The notes under the pieces were generated by a model that was not told the DNA's origin, did not search any database, and saw only the letters and a program-made list of their open reading frames with translations. Positions 24,279 to 36,509 of a stretch of 64,000 nucleotides of DNA are shown here, piece by piece (within the stretch, counting starts at the first letter, position 1; every line of letters starts with the position of its first letter). This stretch comes from Lantana camara (Eukaryota > Streptophyta > Magnoliopsida > Lamiales > Verbenaceae): assembly GCA_037501455.1 (NCBI GenBank), contig CM074860.1:53950501-54014500 (forward strand). The letters are read 5' to 3'. A program made the translations under genes and the position numbers.

Positions 24279-24337
24279 CTATATTTATATAGTGTGTGGG
24301 TGTGCGTTAGCCCCCTTACTCAGTCGAGTCGTGACCG
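24279..24337 (+). promoter_or_regulatory. LTR A1 core promoter and R-start hairpin
   Basis: CTATATTTATATAG (24279-24292) is followed by GTTAGCCCCC and CAGTC-GAGTCGT-GACCG (24321-24337). Here one stem pair is lost relative to LTR A2 (GACTG). Confidence 0.6.
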
Positions 24338-24773
24338 ACCCCTCTCTTTTCCCTCCTTTAGTTGCAGGTTGGCTCGAGCTAAGCAGGGAAGTTCGTGGTC
24401 GTGTTGTTCTAGCTGGTGTAGGTCGAGTCAGAATTTCATACTAGCATATTTGAATACTTACGACTTGTATATGTATTTGTTGTTTTTTTGATAAAGTTTG
24501 AACACTTGATGTAAATATTGGATTTGTTTTGGGTCGTATGACCATTGTATATGTCTTTTGTTAAGGTTTAGTGGCTTTATTCCTTGCTTTCGCATTTTGA
24601 TATGTCCGTTTAGTGCGCTCTGTTAGTGTTTAGCCCCGCTTAGCCTAATGCGTATGTGTAGGTTCCCGTTCGCTTAGACTTGGATTCATGTATGTACGTC
24701 CATTTCATATGTGGGTTCGGGTCTAGGTGCGGGGGATGTGGTGGCTCGTCGCTCTGGGCGGTACATCTTAGAG

Positions 24774-24785
24774 TGGTATCAGAGC
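24774..24785 (+). other. Primer binding site (tRNA-iMet) after LTR A1
   Basis: TGGTATCAGAGC lies eight bases after the end of LTR A1. Confidence 0.9.
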
Positions 24786-24930
24786 CCGGTTGCAAAACCA
24801 GAGTTCTAGTGTCGTGTTGTGTATTGTCTTGGTCGTACGGCTTAGGAATAACGTGATAACGTGTGCATTGCATTAAGACATATGAAATTTCTTGAATTAT
24901 GTGTTTTAAATTTCAGTTTCAACACTTTAA

Positions 24931-25392
24931 ATGTCGCATTTTTATGTTTTACTTGCGTTTATTACTACAACTACGTGTCATAACCACTTATTAACTGCAT
25001 GTATTATAGACAACCAAGGCGACCAATTGCTCTCCCTACCCATCAAGATGCGCGGAAAAGCACCTCGATTCCCCACAAGAGATTCTCAGGCGTCCTCGAG
25101 TACACCTTTACCTGAAGTGCAATTCCTATGTGCCTATTGTAAAGGGCCAAATCACACCTATGGAGACTGTAGAGAGCGGTTGGGAAACTATTTCGGATGC
25201 GGTGCTCCCGACCACAAGACTGATACATGTCCCCAAAATGATAAAAGAAGAGCTAAAGAAGCCGAAAGGTTGGCCCGATTTATGGATGGGGTTAGAAGAG
25301 ACCTCAAGAACATTAAGCCCGGAACTCAACCAAATGAGTGGCTCGAGTCCACGAGGAGAGCTCTAAAAATCGAGTCGAAGGAATTGCGGTGA
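24931..25392 (+). pseudogene. gag: Zinc-knuckle gag fragment, family A internal copy 1
   Basis: An open frame of 153 residues, of which the part from about residue 40 is shared with copy 2 (31334). It has two CCHC knuckles in tandem at about residues 69-101: CAYCKGPNHTYGDC (CX2CX4HX4C), then FGCGAPDHKTDTC, whose first Cys position is Tyr in this copy. A basic helical segment (KRRAKEAERLARFMDGVRRD) follows. Gypsy gag proteins use such knuckles to bind and package RNA. No capsid domain is recognisable upstream. The frame ends at a TGA that is not present in copy 2. No protease or pol follows, so the protein could only be a nucleocapsid-like piece. The upstream start is not well defined. Confidence 0.6.
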
Positions 25393-25491
25393 AAGAAATT
25401 AGCGGGAAGGTTGGAATTAGGGAGTAGTTCGGGGTTGGGATAGAAACGGAGCCGAGGGTTTAGTCAACAGAGCTCAAACAAGAATAAGAAA

Positions 25492-25650
25492 ATGAAAGAG
25501 GCTCAACCATCGGAACAACCTCCGTGCGCTCATTGCAAGAGCACAACTCACATTTATGAGCACTGCTGGAAAAGGTTGGGGCATTGTTATGGGTGTGGAT
25601 CGCCAAAGCATAAGTTGGACACGTGCGATAGATTGAGACCCAAGAAATAG
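25492..25650 (+). pseudogene. gag: Second zinc-knuckle cassette, internal copy 1
   Basis: A 52-codon frame in phase with 24931-25392, separated from it by two in-frame stops (25390 and 25441). It holds another knuckle pair, CAHCKSTTHIYEHC and CYGCGSPKHKLDTC, both complete CX2CX4HX4C. The spacing within the pair resembles that of the upstream pair, which suggests an internal duplication. The sister copy at 31799-31957 keeps the same residues. Confidence 0.6.
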
Positions 25651-27761
25651 CCGAGAGTTGCATTCATAGCACGAGCAGCCATCTTGCATTTCACTTTTAT
25701 GCATACTTATAATGTGTGTGTTTGCTTGTCAATACTTGTTGTTCTCTTGTTTATTTGGATAATAACGTGATGCATAACATGAGCAAGGTTAACCCAACAT
25801 GTATAAGTTTCTTGTCTTCGTGATAGATAGCATGGACTCCTCACACCACTGAATGAAGTTTCCCTTCGTAATGATGAAGACCGGGGTAAGAGTAAGGTGA
25901 AAGCTCAAGAGACTTGCAGAAAATAATAATAAGAAGGTTGAAAATACTACGTAAAAGAAGGGACACCTTAATGATGATTAATCAAGAGAATGTTATGGGA
26001 AGAATCGAAACTACAATCCCGGATCAAGTATTCGAACTCAATACCTAGAAAGTAAACGAGTAACTCCCGGTTCTAGGGTAACTTTAATCAAGCTCCAGGA
26101 GGCCGTCTAACCCGAATAAAGAGCAAAGGTAAACTAAGTTCTTTGAGGGATAAGTAGCAGAGGTTGACAAAGAATGTTCGAATATAATCGCATTAGTGAA
26201 TAATGAGCACTATGGACCATCGAGGAAGAGTTCTCATCAAACCAATCCAGTAGAAGTCAAGCTTAGGCAATAAGAGAAAGAAGAGAGAATCAAGACGCCT
26301 CGGATATGGAGTAAGGAAGAAGTCTTGTTAGGAAAGGTTAAAGAAAAATCAATCAGTAATGGTGATTCCGAGTCCATGGAAAGCTAAAATACGAGAGGTT
26401 CTATCTTCGAGATGGATTGGAGTTTACTTTCCAGATCCAAGCTAAATTGTCGTGCTGTGAAGTTGAATTGAGAGATATGAAGCAACAATTGGAAGCGATA
26501 AAGAAAGGCAAGGAGTTTTGGAATGAAATCATGGACCCAAGTGTGATCCATTACAGGACAAGTCATACCATCAATTTGACTTAGTAAAGAGTGGACTCGG
26601 GGGGATTTCAATCAAGGTGGTAACTGGGTGAAGTTTCGGGACAACAACTGGAGAACGATTATTAGGAAAAAGCCAAGATATTAATTTTATGAACATCAAA
26701 GAATTGGGATCACAGGCTCTAAAAGATTAACGGACGATAAAAATTGTGAAGAAATAAACACTAGGGTGTGGCATTTGATGACTCTGATGAGTATCTCTTC
26801 ATCTGACCTTAAAATATAAAAGAGAGATGTCGAGAAACCAGAATTTAAACTAGACAACGTATGGGGATGTTCTAGAAGGAGTGGGTTGAGAAACTTCAAG
26901 ACAACCGGGGGTTCTGATACGATAATTGTTGACTAAGTTTAGGTGATTCAAGACTAAACGGGTTATGAAAGATTACGGAAGGAAAAGAACTTAAATAATC
27001 TCTCAAGCCAATTAAGGGAATTGAAGAAGAGGAAAGAAATTATTCGGGGAATAAGTATCGTCAAATCAGGGATAATATTGGGGGAAAATGGAATGGAATT
27101 AACAAGTTAAGGATCCATTCAGTTAAACAGATGTCGAGGAATCCAGGTCATGAATTTGAAGACGTCAACCTTAACTCTCCACTTCATTTCATTAATGTGA
27201 AAGGCTTCGAGAATTGGTGAACGGTACATATATCATTCATGGCACATGCATCATCCATTTTTGAATGTTATGGTATTGTTGTGTGATTTACTCGTGTACG
27301 TGTGTGCTTGTTGTGTGTTTTCCTTGAGTGTGTGGCTTTCACGGTAAGTCGAGGGTCGTGGTTACAACGGTCTTTCGGAACAAGCAAGAAGTGATGATTT
27401 AGCTCTCTAGCAAAGGGACTTCTTGAACAAGAAGCTGTGAGTGGTGGAGGTTCAGTAACCACGCCATTCGTGTAATACCGAGCTTTTGAGTAGTTGGAAT
27501 GAATCAAACGATGGGAGATGAATGAAACTTGGACCCTCCTATCGTGCGAAACATTTTAGTTGCTCCTAGCACGGATCAAGCGGTGAGGATTTTCTACAAC
27601 AAGATTTCAAGAAGTGATCAAACCCCTTGTGCAAGAAGACCTTACCGGGCTAACCCTTGTCGGGACATCATGAACCTCGAACTTGGGTGAATACGGGAAG
27701 TTGCTTGAGCTTGAAACTCGAGCGGGGAACCTGGGGACTAGGTTCTCTTAAGGGGTAGGAT
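25651..27761 (+). repeat. Non-coding remainder of family A internal copy 1
   Basis: About 2.1 kb with many stops in all frames and no protease, RT, RNase H or integrase motif. It aligns closely with 42050-44085. It ends with a purine tract AAGGGGTAGGA (27750-27760) directly before LTR A2. Confidence 0.75.
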
Positions 27762-28972
27762 TGTGACACCCCATTTCTTCGGCAAGCCAGGTATGACGTA
27801 TGTGCGCATTTAAAATTATTATTTATGTATTTTATAGTTATCTTTAATTGTTTATTTTCATTATTTAAATTAATTAATTTTAATTCTTTGATTATTTGAA
27901 TTTCTTATTTGAATTTTGCCTACCTTGTGGTAATTTACTTCGTTTGTGTTTGATTTGAGATCTAAATTTCGTGCTTTTCTGATATGTTGGAGATTTTTGA
28001 GTTATGAATTCGTTTACGTGCTTGTTTTCAATTTTTGGACTTCTTTGAAATGGTAACGCACCATTTTATTTGTTTTGGGGACTCGAGGGCCTAACTAGTT
28101 TTAGCGCTCATTTTGTTCTGGAATTTATATCTTGAGCTCGGGAATTCGGTTTTGAATTCCGAAAGTGGCGCCGGACTCGTAACAAGATTTTCAAACTAAT
28201 GAACCTAGCCTTATATTTTTCTAAGCCCGTTTGATACTCCGAATTTGGCCCGGAAAACTGATTCGTGCTCATTATGACCACCTTTCACTAATTTGCACTT
28301 TAGTCCCTCAATTCTTGACCAATTACCCTCAAACTTGGACCCACATGACCCCAACTTAATTCGCTACCATCCCTATCTCCTTCAATTCGTCCCACATAAG
28401 CCAAGAAAGAGATTTTCAGCAGCTTTGGAGAGGAACCAAGAAAATCCCGTCACTATTCACCGAGTTAAGATTTTGAGCTTTAATCTCCTTGTTTCTCCGT
28501 CATCTTCAAGGGGTAAGTTTATATTTGATATCTACATGAATATATGATCATTTTATTCCAAGGAATTCGGCTTTTGAACCATGTTTAATTGAGTTTTGAT
28601 CCAAGACATGAATAGTTAGGTTTAAACTTAAATTTGAATTACATGACTTCCTTGGGGTTTCTTCTTGATTTGGTGTTATAACCTTGATCACTTATACCTT
28701 AGTTATTGTTGTATGAACCTGACTTTGGTGATAGTTGAGTTATGGGTGAGATACCATTAATGTTCTTAAGGTTTTGGAAGAGATATTCTTGAGTTTGGAT
28801 CCTTTTTCCTTCTCCCCCACTTGCTGTCAGTTTTGGCCTTATTTCTTGGAGTTTATGTGCTGATTTGCTGCCTCTTTTCTTGCCTTTACATGCATAAATG
28901 AGATGGTATTTGTTTGGGATGAGATTCAGGGTTGAACAGGGCTGATTTGCATCTCCTTCGCGGCTGAATTAG

Positions 28973-29099
28973 TCTCCCCGGGCGGGGAGAATTTTGAGCA
29001 AGAAAGTAGACGTCCGGGTACTTTTAAAACAGATTGCTTCTGCATTAAACGTCCCTGGCCGGGGACTTTTCTGAACAAAATCTCCCCGGGTGAGGAGAT
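28973..29099 (+). repeat. Palindrome array in LTR A2
   Basis: TCTCCCCGGGCGGGGAGA (28973-28990), a decayed AGTAGACGTCCGGGTACTT (29006-29024), GTCCCTGGCCGGGGAC (29051-29066) and ATCTCCCCGGGTGAGGAGAT (29080-29099). Unit 1 is closer to symmetric here than in A1. Units 2 to 4 are worse. Confidence 0.85.
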
Positions 29100-30548
29100 G
29101 GGGTGCAGTCCGTTGGGTGATTTATTTGTTTTCGTTCCTTATGCATGGTTTTAATGTTATAACTTCCAAAGCTTTGCAAACTGATTATGTAGTATAATAA
29201 ATTGTCTTATAGAAAAACCATGGAATTTATTATGCCCTTTTCACGTGAGGGTCTGGGGTGTGCATGCATGGCATGTGTTTCATTAATTTCTTTCCTTGAT
29301 CATTGTTTTATTTGCATCAGATTTATAATCAATACATTCAGGTTATATATATTATATTATTTTCCATGTATTATATATAAAATATATATGTATTCTATTT
29401 AAGTCCTCAATTATTTAATGTGAATTTGTGATTTAAATTATTTGTTGTATTTTATGAATTACGGTTATGAATTGATTTGATAGGTTTTACATGAGCTTTG
29501 AATTTAAGTGATCTAAGTGATACATTCTTGCATTTCATTTGCACCCATTGCATTCATGAACATTCCCGAGCGTCTATATGGTTCATTATTGAGTCTAAGT
29601 CTCGGGTCTTGCTTTCTTTTGTTTCAGAGCCTCTTCTGGACGTGCAAGATCCCGTAGTTTAGGTGGTCGTTCACTCTTTTGCGCGGTTTCACTCTTGTTT
29701 TGTTATAAGGTGAGGTTTAGGACCTTTCTTTTAGATAATCGACCTGTGGCCTAAATGTGCTGATTTCCTCACCCGTATGCAATTATACTATATATTTTAT
29801 ATAATAGATACGTGCTTTATGACATGTTTATGACCTTATCTTACGTTTAAAATGTTTTGAAACTATATGTATGAGCATATATAAGCTTGAAAATGTTTTG
29901 CAATGAGGCTATGCTCCAAACCATGTGTTGTCACGCAAGCTAGGATCTACCTCAACATCTTATTGTTAAGGAAGACATAGAGAGGTACGTGTATGCCATA
30001 TGCTGAGTTGCAAGGTAAGGTGCGTAAGTTACGTTTAATTCTGTAGCAAGTTAAGTAAGTTTAATGAGTGAAGTGGTTACTGTTGGGCCCCTGAGACGTG
30101 AGTAAGGGAGACCCGGGACAATCGTGCGGTCGCCGGTTATGACCCCTGTGCACGCTCTCATTTGAGATATTCACGTTCGACTCTTGGAGGTTGGGAAGGC
30201 GTGATATCTTGAGCCCTCGGCGGAAACCGGGGAAGGCATATCGTGGGTTAGCTATCCCGTATGTGTTGGTAAATTAGGTGGAAAGTGTTTGACTCCCGAA
30301 ACACCGTTGTTGTTGGGGATAGATTGTTTTAGGTATTTACGGTTTCTTGACTTTACTCGTTGTAGGTTAAGTGCTCGTACTCGCCGAGGTTTTGGTTTGA
30401 TTCATTGATTATGAAACGGGGTAGGAGTTTGCTTTAAACTCTAGTGTGTTTTTGTTTGATTATGAATTGTATAAGTTTGCTTCGAAAATGGTTTGGTGTG
30501 AAAATCCCTTTCCCGATTCATAATCTTTTATTTAATACGTGCTCTGCT

Positions 30549-30607
30549 CTATATTTATATAGTGTGTGGGTGTGCGTTAGCCCCCTCACTCAGTCGAGTC
30601 GTGACTG
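30549..30607 (+). promoter_or_regulatory. LTR A2 core promoter and R-start hairpin
   Basis: CTATATTTATATAG (30549-30562) is followed by GTTAGCCCCCTCACT and CAGTC-GAGTCGT-GACTG (30591-30607). Confidence 0.65.
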
Positions 30608-31030
30608 ACCCCTCTCTTTTCCCTCCTTTAGTTGCAGGTTGGCTCGAGCTAAGCGGGGAAGTTTGTGGTCGTGTTGTTCTAGATAGTGTAGGTGGAGTCA
30701 TCATTTCATACTTGCATATTTGAATACTTACGACTTGTATATGTATTAATTGTTTTTTTGATAAAGTTTGAACACTTGATGTAAATATTGGATTTGTTTT
30801 GGGTCGTATGACCATTGTATATGTCTTTTGTTAAGGTTTAGTGGCTTTATTCCTTGCTTTCGCATTTTGATATGTCTGTTTTGCGCCCTTTGTTAGTGTT
30901 TAGCCCCACTTAGCCTAGTGCGTGTGTGTAGGTTCCCGTTCGCTTAGACTTGGACTCATGTATGGACGTCCATTTCATATGTGGGTTCGGGGATGTAGTG
31001 TCTCGTCGCTCCGGGCGCTACATCTTAAAG

Positions 31031-31042
31031 TGGTATCAGAGC
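31031..31042 (+). other. Primer binding site (tRNA-iMet) after LTR A2
   Basis: TGGTATCAGAGC lies eight bases after the end of LTR A2. Confidence 0.9.
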
Positions 31043-31333
31043 CCGGTTGCAAAACCGGAGTTCTAGTGTCGCGTTCTGTCTTGTCTAGGTCGTACGGCTT
31101 AGGAATAACCTGATAACGTGTGCATTACATTAAGACATATGAAATTTCTTGAATTATGTGTTTTAAATTTCAGTTTCAACTATTTAAATGTTGTATTTTT
31201 ATGTTTTACTTGCGTTTATTACTACAACTACGTGTCATAACCACTTATTAACTGGATGCATTATATTTTCGCCTAGTCGTGTATTGCAGGCTAACACCTT
31301 TCTACGAGTCATATAGACAGCCAAGGCGACCAA

Positions 31334-31774
31334 TTGCTCTCCCTACCCATCAAGATGCATGGAAAAGCACCTCGATTCCCCACAAGAGATTCTCAGGCCT
31401 CCTCGAGTACACCCTTACATGAAGTGCAATTCCTATGTGCCTATTGTAAAGGGCCTAATCACACCTATAGAGATTGTAGAAAACGGTTGGGAACCTGTTT
31501 CGGATGCGGTACTCTCGACCACAAGATTGATGCATATCCCCAAAATGATAAAAGAAGAGCTAAAGAAGCCGAAAGGTTGGCCCGATTTATGGATGGGGTT
31601 AGAAGAGACCTCAAGAACATTAAGACCGAAACTCAACCAAATGAGTGGCTCGAGTCCACGAGGAGAGCTCTAAAAACCAAGTCGAGGGAATTGCGGCGAA
31701 ACAACATAGCGGGAAGGTTGGAATTAGGGAGTAGTTCGGGGTTGGGATCGAAACGGAGCCGAGGGTTTAGTTAA
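31334..31774 (+). pseudogene. gag: Zinc-knuckle gag fragment, family A internal copy 2
   Basis: A 146-residue frame homologous to 24931-25392. Knuckle 1 is CAYCKGPNHTYRDC (complete). Knuckle 2 is CFGCGTLDHKIDAY, whose last Cys is Tyr, whereas copy 1 has Tyr in place of the first Cys of knuckle 2. The frame runs about 28 codons further than copy 1 before a TAA at 31772. About 48 bp upstream (31265-31315) are absent from copy 1. Copia 1 is inserted 264 bp downstream. It is probably untranslated or non-functional. Confidence 0.6.
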
Positions 31775-31798
31775 CCGAGCTCAAACTAGAATAAGAAA

Positions 31799-31957
31799 AT
31801 GAAAGAGGCTCAACTACCGGAACAACCTCCGTGCGCTCTTTGCAAGAGGACAACTCACATTTACGTGCACTGCTGGAAAAGGTTGGGGCGTTGTTATGGG
31901 TGTGGATCGCCGAAGCATAAGTTGGACGCGTGTGATCGATTGAGACCCAAGAAATAG
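31799..31957 (+). pseudogene. gag: Second zinc-knuckle cassette, internal copy 2
   Basis: A 52-codon frame in the same phase as 31334-31774. It has two complete knuckles, CALCKRTTHIYVHC and CYGCGSPKHKLDAC. It is separated from the upstream frame by stops at 31772 and in CTAGAATAAG. The stops in copy 1 lie at different sites, so the ancestral frame probably ran through both cassettes. Confidence 0.6.
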
Positions 31958-32038
31958 CCGAGAGGTAACCGCATTCATAGCACGAGCATCCATCTTGCAT
32001 TGAACTTTTATGCACACTTATAATGTGTGTGTTTGCTT

Positions 32039-33976
32039 TGTTGGAAAACACGAATAAAAAAACAGCGGAATTTAAAAAAATTTTCCAACAAAAGGATCTT
32101 GAACTCGCAATCGTGTAACCAAATTCGTAAAGATAGAAAACTTACTTTTCTTTTGTTCTTTCTTGAAGCGTTTCAAGCCACCCAAGAACGCTCTTCTCGC
32201 GGCTTGATCCCCTCTCCTTGGTAAAGCTCGAATCTTCAAACTTCTAACTTGAAGTCTCTAGAGAAAGTCCACCAACTTGATCACAATCTAACTAGTAAGG
32301 ATGCTAGTTCTCTAGTTAGTGTTTAGGCTTAACCTAGGGTTTTATTTTATCTTGGAGAAAGAAAGGTGTTCAACACATGAACCAAAAGAATTGCCAATTA
32401 GCTCCTAGAGGAGCTCGAGCTCCCCTATTTATAAGAGGGGGAGTGCCGAAATTCCTAGTCCTTAATGGGCTAGGATTTTGGTCTCTCTCTCTCCTATTAC
32501 TTGATCATCAAGTAATTTTGACTTTGACTTTGAATTATAATTCAAATCAACTTTCAAGAGAGCTAAAAATATCCAAACTATTTTTGGATAATTTTATACT
32601 TTATTCATTTAAAATAAATAACTTATTTAATCTAATTAATTAATTCGTAATTAATTAACTAGATTATTTTCTCCAAAATAAGACTTTCTTTTTAATTCAA
32701 AATTAAACCAAAGTCTATTAAATAGTTAACACATTTAATTATTTAATACATATATATACAATATATATATATTCACACGTGTGTGACACGTGTCACTCAC
32801 ATGAGCCACACGTGTGATTTCACACGTGTGGAACCCTCTTGGTCCGATTAACTCGTTTAATCATTTTTAAGCCTCAACTCATGTAACCAAGTTGTTGTGT
32901 GTGACCCTCTAGGTTCTCAATTCAATTAGCAGTGACCCTAATTAATTAATTCACTAATTAATTAATCAGTCCACAGATTAAACGACCATAGTCTAGCAAC
33001 AGGTGTTTAACCCCTAGCAGAATTGGAATGTTTGGATTCGACAGAACCTTTAAGTCATTGATTCATGTGAGATACAATCCTCCTACTTACTATCTCTCAA
33101 CCAAGATATAGGGTAAGGGAATAATCAGAACCCTAATAATCCGGTCTTAAAGCTAAGTGCATTTCATATCCATTTGATCTCAATCCAAGAAACCCTTTTC
33201 TTGATGTCTTGATCTACTGCCTGGGCCAAGGACTCCATATGGCATATGAATGACTTACACAATAAGAGATCACCTTGCAAATGCAAGTGTAGGTCCTTTC
33301 TTGATTCACATTCACTTTCATGAATCACTTGTGCAGCCCCAGCATAAGCCTTGAATCAGTTGTGTAAGGCGACACCCTTTAAAGCTTATACCTAAGACTA
33401 CAGAGTTAACTCATAAAGTGACAAGGAACCTCAAGTCTAAGGATCAATTAATCACATCAATGACTCGTGAGATATTTCCTAATCTGGAAGTTTCCATTTC
33501 CTGAAATAGAAACTTCCTTTCCCATTTAGGAATGTTCTCACACGGGGCACCTCAGTGAACTTACTTATTAAAGTAAGCACCCTCATGTATCACGCACGTA
33601 TCAACTATACACTTTGCACCTCCATGAAACAAGGTGGTCCTTCTTAAGGGCGTGATCCCACAAGCAAGCCTTAGAGGATTCAGGTTGACACTCCCACTGT
33701 CTGTAGGACTCATCGGCTTGGAGTAATTTACTAGTCATGACTTATGTGATATAGGGCTCATTTCATGAACCATTTCACCTAATTGGTAGAGTCCTAAAGT
33801 CATCAGGATTAGGGGAGTTCTTATACATGCACAGATAAAGTAAACGCATACCAAACAAGAGCATATAAAGAAGTGTTGCCTCAATTCGTTATTTCATTCA
33901 AAGATTGTCTGTGATTACAATAAGGAAAAGCACAAAGCGGATATACAATCAGCTTTCTAGGGCACTATTCCTAACA
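32039..33976 (-). repeat. Copia 1 3' LTR (1938 bp)
   Basis: It matches 40103-42044 with only scattered differences and a small indel in the CACGTG array. A TATA box (minus CTTATAAATA, 32426-32435) is present. Confidence 0.95.
32774..32830 (-). promoter_or_regulatory. Phased G-box/ABRE palindromes in the copia 1 3' LTR
   Basis: Palindromes start at 32774 (CACACGTGTG), 32785 (GACACGTGTC), 32796 (CTCACATGAG), 32807 and 32821 (both CACACGTGTG). The first four are exactly 11 bp apart. CACGTG is the core bound by plant bZIP and bHLH factors. The array lies about 340 bp upstream of the TATA box in the transcription direction. Confidence 0.75.
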
Positions 33977-33987
33977 ATCTCCCACTT
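33977..33987 (-). other. Copia 1 polypurine tract
   Basis: The minus strand reads CAAGTGGGAGAT directly before the 3' LTR start TGTTAGG. The pol stop codon is about 16 bp upstream. Confidence 0.75.
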
Positions 33988-33992
33988 GCCCG

Positions 33993-36509
33993 TCAAAGCC
34001 ATTCTAAAGCTACTCTAAGTACCATCTTCTGAAGATGACCTTGGAAAGCTTCTCGACTAAGGGGTTTAGTAAGTGGATCTGCCACGTTCTCTGCTGATGT
34101 GACCCTCTCAATTTGCACATCTCCTCTTTTGATAATATCACGGATTAAGTGATACTTCCTCATAATGTGCTTGGTCCGTTGGTGAGATCTTGGTTCTCTT
34201 GCTTGAGCAACCGCCCCAGTGTTGTCACAAAACACAGTAATGGGGTCTTTCATGCTAGGAACAACATTCAACTCTTGAATGAAGTTTCTAATCCAAACAC
34301 CTTCCTTAGCTGCATCATTTGCAGCTAAGTATTCGGCCTCAGTGGTCGAATCTGCAGTGGTTGTTTGCTTGGAACTCTTCCAACTCACTGCTCTGCCGTT
34401 CAGGCAGAAAATGTATCCTGACATTGACTTAAAATCATCTAAGTCAGATGCAAAGCTTGCATCGTAGTATCCTTCGACAGTAAGATCTTTCTGACCTCCG
34501 TAAACTAAGAATAAATCTTTAGTACTTTTCAAGTACTTAAGAATATTGTTCACGGAAGCCCAGTGACCATCTCCAGGGTCAGAATGGAAACGACTTGTCA
34601 CACTAAGTGCATAAGCCACATCCGGTCGAGTACATAACATTGCATACATTATGCTACCTATTGCTGACGCATAAGGTGTATGAGTCATTCTCTCCTTCTC
34701 AAGGTTAGTCTTAGGACACATCTTCTTTGAGAGACATGTTCCTACACTCATAGGAAGGTTCTTAACCTTTGCTGACTCCATATTGAATCTCTTCAATACT
34801 TTGTCAATGTACATCGACTGTGATAGTCCTATTAACCTTCTAGATCTATCTCTATAGATTTTAATTCCAAGGATATAGGACGCATCACCAAGATCTTTCA
34901 TCTCGAATTGGTTCGATAACCATAACTTAGTCACTTTCATGTCATCCTTCGAATTCCCAATAAGAAGGATGTCATCAACATAAAGTACTAAGAATTGCAC
35001 TGAGGTCTCCAATTCCTTTCTATACACACATGATTCATTCGAAATTTGGATGAAGCCAAACGCTTTGACCGATTTATCAAATCGAATGTTCCAATTCCTA
35101 GAAGCCTGTTTCAATCCATAGATTGATCTTTGGAGTTTGCAAACCTTTTGCTCACTCCCACTGAATGTGAAACCTATGGGTTGTTCCATATAAATGTCTT
35201 TATCAATGTCACGATTGAGAAAGGCAGTTTTCACATCCATTTGCCATATCTCGTAGTCATAATATGCAGCAATGGCAAGCATGATCCGAATAGACTTTTG
35301 CATTGCAACTGGTGAGAAGGTTTCGTCAAAGTCCACGCCGGGTCTTTGAGTCAATCCTTTTGCAACCAGTCTTGCTTTGTAGGCTGCAATGCTTCCATCA
35401 ACTCCAAGCTTTCTCTTAAAGATCCATTTGCAACCTATGGGTTTGACCCCATCAGGTAAATCTACCAAGGTCCAAACTTGGTTGGAGTTCTTGGAATCCA
35501 TTTCGGATTTCATGGCTTCTATCCACTGTTCAGAGTCAGAATCTGAAAGTGCCTCCTCATATGTTAAAGGATCATTATCCTTTTGAGAGATTTCATGGAA
35601 GAATCCATACCATCTCTCCGGCTGTCTAGGAGTGCATTCAGAACGCCTTAGAGGAGGATTTACATGTGTATCGAAATTCGTGATTGGTTGTGGTTGATCA
35701 GAGTGGGACGTTTCTTCAGTGGGTGGTGTGGGGTCACTTTGTACTTCTTCTAATTCTATGATCTTGCCTTTCTTTTCTTTAAGGAACGGTTCCTCCAGAA
35801 AAGTAGCATTTCTGGAAACAAACACCTTTTGCTCAGATTGATCATAGAAATAGTATCCTATGGATTCCTTAGGATAACCTACAAAGTAGCATAAGTTAGA
35901 ACGAGATTCTAACTTATCTCCCACTGTCCTCTTCACGTAAGCAGGACAACCCCAAATTCTTAAGTAAGAATAGCTAGGGATTTTACCATGCCACATTTCA
36001 TAGGGCGTTTTAGGGACTGACTTAGAGGGAACTAGATTCAGAATCTTTGCTGCACTTTCTAGGGCATAACCCCAGAAAGAAGGTGGTAAGTCAGTGAAAC
36101 TCATCATGGAACGAACCATATCAAGTAAAGTTCGATTCCTTCTCTCAGAAACTCCATTAAGCTGAGGAGTTCCCGGAGGAGTCCACTGAGAGATAATCCT
36201 ATTATCTTTTAGATGATTAAGGAATTCTTCACTAAGATACTCGCCTCCTCGATCAGATCGAAGTGCTTTGATCTTGTGACCAGTTTGGTTCTCAACCTCC
36301 TTTTGAAATTCTAAGAATTTCTCAAAAGCTTCAGATTTATACTTCATTAAGTATACATAACCATATCGACTAAACTCATCGGTAAAGGTTATGAAATACT
36401 GATGATTGTTTCTAGTGCTTACACTAAGCGGTCCACAAACATCAGTATGGATCAAATCCAAAACCTTAGTGGCACATTCCACAGTTCCTTTAAAAGGAAC
36501 TTTGGACAT
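33993..36509 (-). pseudogene. pol: Copia 1 integrase-reverse transcriptase-RNase H
   Basis: An 838-residue frame that begins at an internal Met inside the polyprotein. The integrase core has D23, D86 and E122, the last two 35 residues apart (DD35E). The sequence GTPQLNGVSERRNRT surrounds the Glu. RT spans about 345-530, with D425 in MDVKTAF and YVDD at 510-513. RNase H has D683, E726 and D762, then a HIMRKYHLIRD segment. The frame is intact through these domains. The gag and protease are in the same frame upstream but cut off by stops, and the HHCC zinc domain of integrase lies in the broken 36510-36863 stretch. LNRDIDK has Arg where copia 2 has Gly. It is a recent but disabled copy. Confidence 0.93.

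Larger units (their letters stand above)
17487..24765 (+). repeat. LTR A1 (about 3.29 kb without the nested LTR B2)
   Basis: It starts TGTGACACCCTG and ends GGGCGGTACA, followed by the iMet PBS. It is interrupted at 19997-23979 by solo LTR B2 plus the duplicated AGCTA. Landmarks shared with A2 and A3 are ATATTTTTCTAAGCCCG (17940), GGTAAGTTTATATTTG (18237), the palindrome array and GGGCCCCGGAGA (19828). Confidence 0.9.
27762..31022 (+). repeat. LTR A2 (3261 bp), shared middle LTR
   Basis: It starts TGTGACACCCC and ends GGGCGCTACA. A purine tract precedes it and a PBS follows, so it acts as 3' LTR to the left unit and 5' LTR to the right one. It carries all landmarks of A1 and A3 without a nested insertion. 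An 84-codon frame near 28293 is not kept in A3. Confidence 0.92.

Noticed and set aside
28293..28547. An 84-codon frame in LTR A2, with a 70-codon match in LTR A1
   Set aside because: It is frameshifted in LTR A3, spans the splice-donor-like site and has no known domain. Similarity between A1 and A2 follows from the LTRs being copies.
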